A stretch of DNA of 64,000 nucleotides from Atherinomorus stipes (taxonomy: Eukaryota > Chordata > Actinopteri > Atheriniformes > Atherinidae). Where the stretch lies: NCBI GenBank assembly GCA_023101725.1, contig JALJCO010013434.1, positions 62,001 to 126,000 on the forward strand. Direction: 5' to 3'. This document shows, in pieces, positions 63,601 to 64,000 of the stretch. Made by a program: the position numbers and the translations under genes. Within the stretch, counting starts at the first letter, position 1, and each line of letters begins with the position of its first letter. The notes beneath the pieces were generated by a model. It did not search any database. It had not been told where the DNA came from and was given only the letters and a program-made list of their open reading frames with translations.

Positions 63601-63820
63601 CAGATTCACAGAGATCACATTCAAGTATAAAAAAAAAAATCATAACCTTGTAATGAATTTCCCTTTAGTAGTCTAACAGTTTCTTCCATCATGTAAATCA
63701 CACAGCCCCATCGTCACTTGTTCATAGGTTACATGGGTAACATGGCCAATGTTCCTTGTCTCTCTTTAGCACTACTGGCATTTACCTCTCAGGTTCTCAG
63801 CTCCTTACAAAGGAGTGGTG
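18373..63820 (+). CDS. myo9b: myo9b, unconventional myosin-IXb (40 exons, 3' end outside window)
   Basis: Single-headed actin-based motor whose tail RhoGAP stimulates GTP hydrolysis by Rho, coupling movement to local Rho inactivation (family knowledge). I joined 40 exons by GT/AG boundaries and matching phases: about 6159 nt, 2053 codons if the extra base in exon 3 is discounted. Domains seen: RA-like fold about residues 30-125; motor about 155-976 with P-loop GESGSGKT (250-257), switch [10 protein letters not shown] (301-309) and switch II DIFGFE (531-536); loop-2 insert about 700-830; four IQ motifs about 995-1077; charged helix about 1083-1162; C1 finger 1753-1801; RhoGAP about 1815-2025 with Arg finger R1855. 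The start MSVRD resembles MSVKE of mammalian MYO9B, and motor and RhoGAP read closer to MYO9B than I expect for MYO9A. The final tail exons are missing. The oddity is a +1 frameshift in exon 3 (19377-19384). Confidence 0.93.
18609..18828 (+). CDS. myo9b: myo9b exon 2 (RA-like domain)
   Basis: 220 nt between TTCTTCAG and CAG/GTAAAG. It encodes the core of the Ras-association-like domain, including [17 protein letters not shown] and the FLLWPRKAQ motif typical of MYO9B. Ends in phase 0 at FLLQ. Confidence 0.92.
19200..19701 (+). CDS. myo9b: myo9b exon 3 (motor start, P-loop; contains +1 frameshift)
   Basis: Encodes the end of the RA-like region, the motor N-terminus ([14 protein letters not shown]) and the ATP-binding P-loop GESGSGKT at 19576-19599. 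As given, the exon is 502 nt and the frame breaks at an A8 run (19377-19384). Seven A's would read [12 protein letters not shown] and give 501 nt, phase 0, which is what the next exon needs. Everything after the run is intact in the other frame, so this is a sequence error, a polymorphism or a recent null change. Confidence 0.9.
19969..20398. mobile_element. hAT-type MITE (TAGGGCTGGGCGATATATCG)
   Basis: 430 bp, mirrored end CGCCCAGCCCTA, perfect 8-bp target duplication CCACCATG. Confidence 0.92.
21847..22272. mobile_element. hAT-type MITE, family TAGGGCTGCACGATT, copy 2
   Basis: 426 bp, perfect 8-bp target duplication TTGTGTAC. Closely related along its length to 5759-6180, in the same orientation. 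Confidence 0.92.
24722..26305. mobile_element. Long hAT-type element (1.58 kb) without transposase
   Basis: Inverted ends TAGGGCTGTCAAAATTG and TTGACAGCCCTA, with repeated TTCGAAT motifs near both ends and a perfect 8-bp target duplication ATGTGTAT. The 1.5 kb interior has no transposase frame; it is probably a non-autonomous deletion derivative. Confidence 0.9.
32103..32197 (+). CDS. myo9b: myo9b exon 4 (switch I)
   Basis: Begins [18 protein letters not shown], the switch I region that binds nucleotide, and ends with two bases of a Gly codon before GTAAGT. It follows a 12.4 kb intron. Confidence 0.95.
32198..35345. other. Intron 4 of myo9b
   Basis: 3.1 kb; holds the fold-back element at 33869-34510 and otherwise no recognised feature. 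Confidence 0.6.
33869..34510. mobile_element. Fold-back element F
   Basis: Ends TTAAAGGATAACTGTC and GAAAGTTATCCTTCAA mirror each other, with arms of about 270 bp that include ACATCCAG, CGGAGACGGGGCAGTC and its inverted partner. The centre near 34150-34250 has several GCGCG dinucleotides. Confidence 0.75.
35346..35408 (+). CDS. myo9b: myo9b exon 5 (motor)
   Basis: 63 nt encoding [20 protein letters not shown]. Acceptor TTTCAG and donor GTGAGG; phase 2 on both sides. Confidence 0.93.
35567..35592. repeat. (CA)n microsatellite
   Basis: About 13 CA units in intron 5. Confidence 0.9.
35764..35994. repeat. Near-perfect 102-bp inverted repeat (hairpin MITE)
   Basis: Left arm 35764-35865 and right arm 35892-35994 are reverse complements with about four differences; the spacer is 26 nt. 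In the intron 5 transcript this would fold into a long double-stranded hairpin. Confidence 0.93.
35995..37104. other. Rest of intron 5 of myo9b
   Basis: No exon or bounded repeat seen beyond an A run at 36087-36098. Confidence 0.5.
37105..37204 (+). CDS. myo9b: myo9b exon 6 (motor)
   Basis: 100 nt encoding [17 protein letters not shown] through YFYLKQ, the conserved myosin NYHIFYQ-type segment. Ends in phase 0 at CAG/GTACAG. Confidence 0.95.
37653..37753 (+). CDS. myo9b: myo9b exon 7 (motor)
   Basis: 101 nt encoding [18 protein letters not shown] and [13 protein letters not shown]. Ends with CA, completed to Gln by the G that opens exon 8. The acceptor follows a long T tract. Confidence 0.95.
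38344..38692 (+). pseudogene. LINE ORF2: C-terminal part of AP endonuclease domain
   Basis: Begins just before [16 protein letters not shown], the GDFN block of AP-type endonucleases, and continues to [10 protein letters not shown] and ISDHAPVSV, the SDH block. The N-terminal half was lost by 5' truncation. A TGA at 38690-38692 stops the frame. Confidence 0.85.
38693..38946 (+). pseudogene. LINE ORF2: linker between endonuclease and RT, broken frame
   Basis: Continues in the endonuclease frame ([12 protein letters not shown]) after the TGA, then loses frame near 38860-38895 around an A-rich run. Confidence 0.7.
38947..39966 (+). pseudogene. LINE ORF2: reverse transcriptase, N-terminal part
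   Basis: 339 codons with [61 protein letters not shown] and QRGTRQGC, the standard RT blocks of LINEs. The frame is lost near 39925-39940, just after RQGC. Confidence 0.92.
39967..40961 (+). pseudogene. LINE ORF2: RT catalytic core and thumb
   Basis: Carries the catalytic motif [10 protein letters not shown] at about 40033-40062, then [10 protein letters not shown] and the thumb region. Stops at TAG 40959-40961, upstream of the next frame. Confidence 0.9.
41018..41695 (+). pseudogene. LINE ORF2: C-terminal region
   Basis: 225 codons with [20 protein letters not shown], a Cys/His motif seen at the C-terminus of L1-type ORF2 proteins. Ends at the natural-looking stop 41693-41695, where the G-rich 3' region begins. 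Confidence 0.85.
41696..45052 (+). repeat. G-rich 3' region of the LINE
   Basis: About 3.4 kb where the + strand is extremely rich in G over C, with many G runs including 17 in a row at 42793-42809, followed by an A run of 33 (42830-42862). Long minus-strand frames of Pro/His/Thr here are by-products of this bias. Confidence 0.85.
45053..45163 (+). repeat. Tandem repeat, three 37-bp units
   Basis: Units begin CTTCCCATTGCG at 45053, 45090 and 45127, ending TACCTCTTCT plus a few bases; only a handful of differences between units. They lie between the G-rich region and the LINE tail. Confidence 0.92.
45479..45638 (+). repeat. Stem-loop 3' end and A tail of the LINE
   Basis: ATATCAAGTGGAGC ... 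GCTCCGCTTGATA forms a stem with one G-T pair, followed by a conserved tail ending GGACAGGACAAGT and a run of about 45 A. The same body occurs at 3138-3289 (+) and 55512-55643 (-). Confidence 0.85.
45766..46034. mobile_element. TTAA-flanked MITE (TTAAAGGCAGGGTAGG)
   Basis: Begins TTAAAGGCAGGGTAGG and ends CCACCCTGCCTTTAA, mirrored ends with TTAA at both borders. 269 bp in intron 7, downstream of the LINE. Confidence 0.85.
46035..46998. other. Rest of intron 7 of myo9b
   Basis: 46043-46165 resembles a decayed hAT-type MITE (AATCAGGTGTGTGAAGCAGG) and 46480-46556 a decayed inverted TATCGG element. No coding signal before exon 8. Confidence 0.45.
46999..47128 (+). CDS. myo9b: myo9b exon 8 (motor)
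   Basis: 130 nt encoding [20 protein letters not shown] and [14 protein letters not shown]. It lies 9.2 kb after exon 7, across the LINE-filled intron. Confidence 0.95.
47540..47629 (+). CDS. myo9b: myo9b exon 9 (motor)
   Basis: 90 nt encoding [20 protein letters not shown] to SHSE; phase 0 at both ends, splice sites TTCTCAG and GTGAGC. Confidence 0.95.
47630..48764. other. Intron 9 of myo9b
   Basis: 1.1 kb, nothing recognised apart from a short inverted pair near 47738-47772 (GATGCACTACAAGATG and its mirror). Confidence 0.5.
48765..48881 (+). CDS. myo9b: myo9b exon 10 (motor)
   Basis: 117 nt encoding [20 protein letters not shown] and [16 protein letters not shown]; phase 0, acceptor CATCAG, donor GTAAGA. 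Confidence 0.95.
48983..49117 (+). CDS. myo9b: myo9b exon 11 (switch II)
   Basis: 135 nt encoding [15 protein letters not shown], with the switch II DIFGFE, then [20 protein letters not shown]; phase 0 on both sides. Confidence 0.96.
49118..49926. other. Intron 11 of myo9b
   Basis: Contains a probable decayed repeat from CAGTGCTGGAAGAAGTACTC (49429) to about 49850, of a type common in teleost introns; ends are not clear enough to define. Confidence 0.45.
49927..50048 (+). CDS. myo9b: myo9b exon 12 (motor)
   Basis: 122 nt encoding [38 protein letters not shown]; ends with two bases of Asn before GTAAGA. Confidence 0.95.
50213..50354 (+). CDS. myo9b: myo9b exon 13 (motor)
   Basis: 142 nt encoding [20 protein letters not shown] and [16 protein letters not shown]. 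Acceptor CTCCAG, donor GTAAAA; phase 0 at the end. Confidence 0.95.
50481..50676 (+). CDS. myo9b: myo9b exon 14 (start of loop-2 insert)
   Basis: 196 nt: [20 protein letters not shown], then [20 protein letters not shown]. It opens the extended loop 2 at the actin interface that marks class IX motors. Ends with one base of a Gly codon before GTACAC. Confidence 0.94.
51202..51277 (+). CDS. myo9b: myo9b exon 15 (loop-2 insert)
   Basis: 76 nt encoding [19 protein letters not shown] to RMY. Ends with AA, which becomes Lys whether it joins exon 16 or exon 17, since both begin with A. Confidence 0.85.
51785..51877 (+). CDS. myo9b: myo9b exon 16 (probable 31-residue cassette in loop 2)
   Basis: 93 nt between a strong pyrimidine tract ending CACAG and AA/GTAAGT. 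It encodes [20 protein letters not shown] and [11 protein letters not shown]. Length is divisible by three and phase is 2 on both sides, so it can be skipped without changing frame. I recall no equivalent in mammalian MYO9B at this position. Splice signals and codon content support an exon; use in transcripts is inferred. Confidence 0.7.
51878..53298. other. Intron 16 of myo9b
   Basis: 1.4 kb. A 145-codon frame at 52079-52516 has no exon-like borders or domain. GT run near 52957-52970. Nothing else seen. Confidence 0.5.
53299..53412 (+). CDS. myo9b: myo9b exon 17 (loop-2 insert)
   Basis: 114 nt encoding [20 protein letters not shown] and [16 protein letters not shown], matching the MYO9B loop-2 stretch around GEDPRSLLQS. 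Ends CA before GTGAGT. Confidence 0.9.
53413..54089. other. Intron 17 of myo9b
   Basis: No feature recognised. A pyrimidine-rich 3' half and a T tract lead into the acceptor of the 40-nt exon 18. Confidence 0.5.
54090..54129 (+). CDS. myo9b: myo9b exon 18 (small motor exon)
   Basis: 40-nt exon after a long T tract, encoding [13 protein letters not shown], matching the KSKGIKQKQIIPK segment of MYO9B. Ends in phase 0 before GTAAAC. Confidence 0.9.
54156..55249. mobile_element. Possible TTAA-flanked element in intron 18
   Basis: Starts TTAAAGGCTGATTC and ends AGTGCCTTTTAA, so both borders resemble the TTAA/AAGG ends of other elements here; it would fill almost all of intron 18. Inverted similarity beyond the first bases is weak. 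Confidence 0.35.
55320..55442 (+). CDS. myo9b: myo9b exon 19 (motor)
   Basis: 123 nt encoding [18 protein letters not shown], then the basic stretch [17 protein letters not shown]; phase 0 on both sides. Confidence 0.95.
55512..55643 (-). mobile_element. Short LINE 3'-end insertion (stem-loop tail), copy 3
   Basis: Minus-strand copy of the LINE tail, with its A tail seen as poly-T at 55512-55532. Bounded by a perfect 13-bp duplication AAACACATTTGTT at 55499-55511 and 55644-55656. Lies in intron 19. Confidence 0.85.
55657..56283. other. Rest of intron 19 of myo9b
   Basis: AT-rich, nothing recognised. Confidence 0.45.
56284..56364 (+). CDS. myo9b: myo9b exon 20 (motor)
   Basis: 81 nt encoding [20 protein letters not shown] and IRSNAEK, the conserved segment near the SH1 helix; phase 0. 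Confidence 0.95.
56623..56733 (+). CDS. myo9b: myo9b exon 21 (motor, relay to converter)
   Basis: 111 nt encoding [20 protein letters not shown] and [16 protein letters not shown], the classic [13 protein letters not shown] motif; phase 0. Confidence 0.96.
56816..57223. mobile_element. hAT-type MITE (TAGGGATGTATACCG)
   Basis: 408 bp in intron 21, mirrored end CGATATACATCCCTA and perfect 8-bp target duplication CTGATGGG. Rich in GGTATCG motifs. Confidence 0.92.
57317..57442 (+). CDS. myo9b: myo9b exon 22 (converter)
   Basis: 126 nt encoding [20 protein letters not shown] and TTFQIGKTK, the converter end of the motor; phase 0. Confidence 0.95.
57536..57685 (+). CDS. myo9b: myo9b exon 23 (lever arm, IQ1)
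   Basis: 150 nt encoding [15 protein letters not shown], a first degenerate IQ motif ([15 protein letters not shown]) and the start of the second (AAILIQ). IQ motifs bind calmodulin or related light chains. Confidence 0.94.
57801..57955 (+). CDS. myo9b: myo9b exon 24 (IQ2-IQ4)
   Basis: 155 nt continuing IQ2 ([12 protein letters not shown]), then IQ3 ([15 protein letters not shown]) and IQ4 ([15 protein letters not shown]). Ends with two bases of an Arg codon before GTAAAA. Confidence 0.94.
58052..59230 (+). CDS. myo9b: myo9b exon 25 (tail exon with charged helix)
   Basis: 1179 nt, the largest exon. It opens with about 80 residues made almost only of E, R, K, Q and A (58064-58303), the composition of a stable single alpha helix that could extend the lever arm. 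A long acidic, Ser/Pro-rich, probably disordered region follows. It retains [15 protein letters not shown], close to EKRESRRQRGLEHVK of MYO9B, which anchors the exon to this gene. Ends with CT before GTAAGT. Confidence 0.92.
59498..59570 (+). CDS. myo9b: myo9b exon 26 (tail linker)
   Basis: 73 nt encoding [18 protein letters not shown] and VISVRE. Completes the Leu codon of exon 25 and ends in phase 0. Weakly conserved; placed by phase and splice sites. Confidence 0.8.
59710..59828 (+). CDS. myo9b: myo9b exon 27 (tail linker, NAGNAG acceptor)
   Basis: 119 nt encoding [20 protein letters not shown] and HSIPSTPD. The acceptor reads CAGCAG at 59704-59709, so the exon may start at 59707 or 59710, adding or dropping one Gln. 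Confidence 0.8.
59829..60434. other. Intron 27 of myo9b
   Basis: AT-rich, nothing recognised. Confidence 0.5.
60435..60553 (+). CDS. myo9b: myo9b exon 28 (tail linker)
   Basis: 119 nt encoding [20 protein letters not shown] and [10 protein letters not shown], comparable to the STFKRLFLHK segment of MYO9B. Ends with one base of an Ala codon before GTAAGT. Confidence 0.88.
60758..60951 (+). CDS. myo9b: myo9b exon 29 (tail)
   Basis: 194 nt; its second half, [16 protein letters not shown] and [17 protein letters not shown], matches the ITNANELKYLDEFL block of MYO9B. Phase 0 at the end. Confidence 0.93.
61033..61140 (+). CDS. myo9b: myo9b exon 30 (tail)
   Basis: 108 nt encoding [19 protein letters not shown] and [12 protein letters not shown], aligned with NDLRSQKTPIESLF of MYO9B; phase 0. 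Confidence 0.93.
61243..61413 (+). CDS. myo9b: myo9b exon 31 (tail)
   Basis: 171 nt encoding [20 protein letters not shown] and [19 protein letters not shown]; phase 0 on both sides. Confidence 0.93.
61488..61529 (+). CDS. myo9b: myo9b exon 32 (small basic exon)
   Basis: 42-nt exon encoding [14 protein letters not shown], matching the KAQKKKRKQE stretch just before the C1 domain. Could act as a nuclear-localisation or lipid-binding patch, but that is inference. Confidence 0.88.
61623..61734 (+). CDS. myo9b: myo9b exon 33 (C1 finger, first half)
   Basis: 112 nt encoding the first zinc ligands: H1753, then C1766 and C1769 in QSCDQC, and C1782. The spacing H-x12-C-x2-C-x12-C matches the C1 domain of MYO9B. 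Confidence 0.95.
61821..61894 (+). CDS. myo9b: myo9b exon 34 (C1 finger, second half)
   Basis: 74 nt encoding [18 protein letters not shown], completing the C1 domain with the C-x2-C-x4-H-x2-C-x7-C ligands. Phase 0 at the end. Confidence 0.95.
62170..62362 (+). CDS. myo9b: myo9b exon 35 (RhoGAP, arginine finger)
   Basis: 193 nt encoding [16 protein letters not shown] and [18 protein letters not shown]. The catalytic Arg finger is R1855, codon 62308-62310. The donor is GTTAGA, weaker than the others but supported by phase and homology. Confidence 0.95.
62492..62620 (+). CDS. myo9b: myo9b exon 36 (RhoGAP)
   Basis: 129 nt encoding [20 protein letters not shown] and [14 protein letters not shown]; contains the [14 protein letters not shown] block of the RhoGAP fold. 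Confidence 0.95.
62865..62970 (+). CDS. myo9b: myo9b exon 37 (RhoGAP)
   Basis: 106 nt encoding [19 protein letters not shown] and [12 protein letters not shown]; phase 1 in, phase 2 out. Confidence 0.95.
63122..63253 (+). CDS. myo9b: myo9b exon 38 (RhoGAP)
   Basis: 132 nt encoding [20 protein letters not shown] and [19 protein letters not shown], with the RhoGAP [14 protein letters not shown] motif. Confidence 0.95.
63374..63497 (+). CDS. myo9b: myo9b exon 39 (end of RhoGAP)
   Basis: 124 nt encoding [20 protein letters not shown] and [14 protein letters not shown] end it at ACG/GTGAGG because RKNT lines up with the RQN at this exon end in MYO9B. Reading through would add 22 codons to a stop at 63564. 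Confidence 0.88.
63770..63820 (+). CDS. myo9b: myo9b exon 40 (51-nt exon after RhoGAP)
   Basis: Too short to stand out as an open frame. Between TCTCTTTAG and GTATGT it encodes [17 protein letters not shown], aligning with WPLKLGFSSPYEGVL just after the RhoGAP domain of MYO9B. Phase 0 at both ends. The gene continues beyond the window. Confidence 0.8.
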
Positions 63821-64000
63821 GTATGTATCATCCAGTTCTCCTGGTACAGTAGATCTCCTAGATGTAGTGTGTAGTAGTTATTCCATGTTGAAGCGCCTGT
63901 GCATGGACTGTCAGATGTGGGTGATACTCTGTGCTTTATTTTGTTTATGTACTTTTTCATTTTGATTTTCAGTTATTTTTCATTAATACCATTTACTCTT

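Noticed and set aside
18373..63820. Assignment to myo9a instead of myo9b
   Set aside because: N-terminus, loop-2 block GEDPRxLLQS, and the EKRExRRxRGLEH tail block match MYO9B as I know it. A tree with both paralogues would settle it.

Overview
The window is vertebrate nuclear DNA, almost certainly from a teleost fish. It carries one large, intron-rich gene on the + strand, embedded in transposon-rich non-coding sequence. The fish call rests on the repeats: many short hAT-type elements starting TAGGGCTG, a Tc1-like element, TTAA-flanked fold-back elements and an L1-type LINE with a G-rich 3' region. It also rests on a coding sequence close to, but clearly diverged from, mammalian MYO9B.

The gene is myo9b, unconventional myosin-IXb, a single-headed actin motor that carries a RhoGAP domain. 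I place 40 exons from the initiation codon at 18373 to 63820; the last exons of the C-terminal tail lie beyond the window. Bases 1-18307 are upstream or 5' intron sequence with no coding exon I can support. The exons encode, in order: a Ras-association-like N-terminus (exons 1-3), the motor domain with P-loop, switch I and switch II (exons 3-22), a class IX loop-2 insert (exons 14-18), four IQ motifs (exons 23-24), a 1179-nt tail exon that opens with about 80 residues of E/R/K-rich helix (exon 25), a variable linker (exons 26-32), a C1 zinc finger (exons 33-34) and a RhoGAP domain with its arginine finger (exons 35-39). Every splice junction keeps frame. The one exception is inside exon 3, where an A8 run holds one base too many and breaks the frame between the RA-like region and the P-loop.

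Layout: 1-18307, upstream DNA with hAT-type MITEs, a decayed Tc1 element (4453-5740) and nested fold-back elements (12601-14697); 18308-19701, exons 1-3; 19702-32102, a 12.4 kb third intron with three hAT elements; 32103-37753, exons 4-7; 37754-46998, intron 7, mostly filled by a 7.3 kb 5'-truncated LINE bounded by a 15-bp target-site duplication; 46999-63820, exons 8-40, mostly compact, with smaller repeats in the introns.

The points most worth a second look are the exon 3 frameshift, a symmetric 93-nt exon in loop 2 that can be skipped without changing frame, the long charged helix after the IQ motifs, and the LINE. The LINE's stem-loop 3' end recurs in two short insertions, each with its own target-site duplication.
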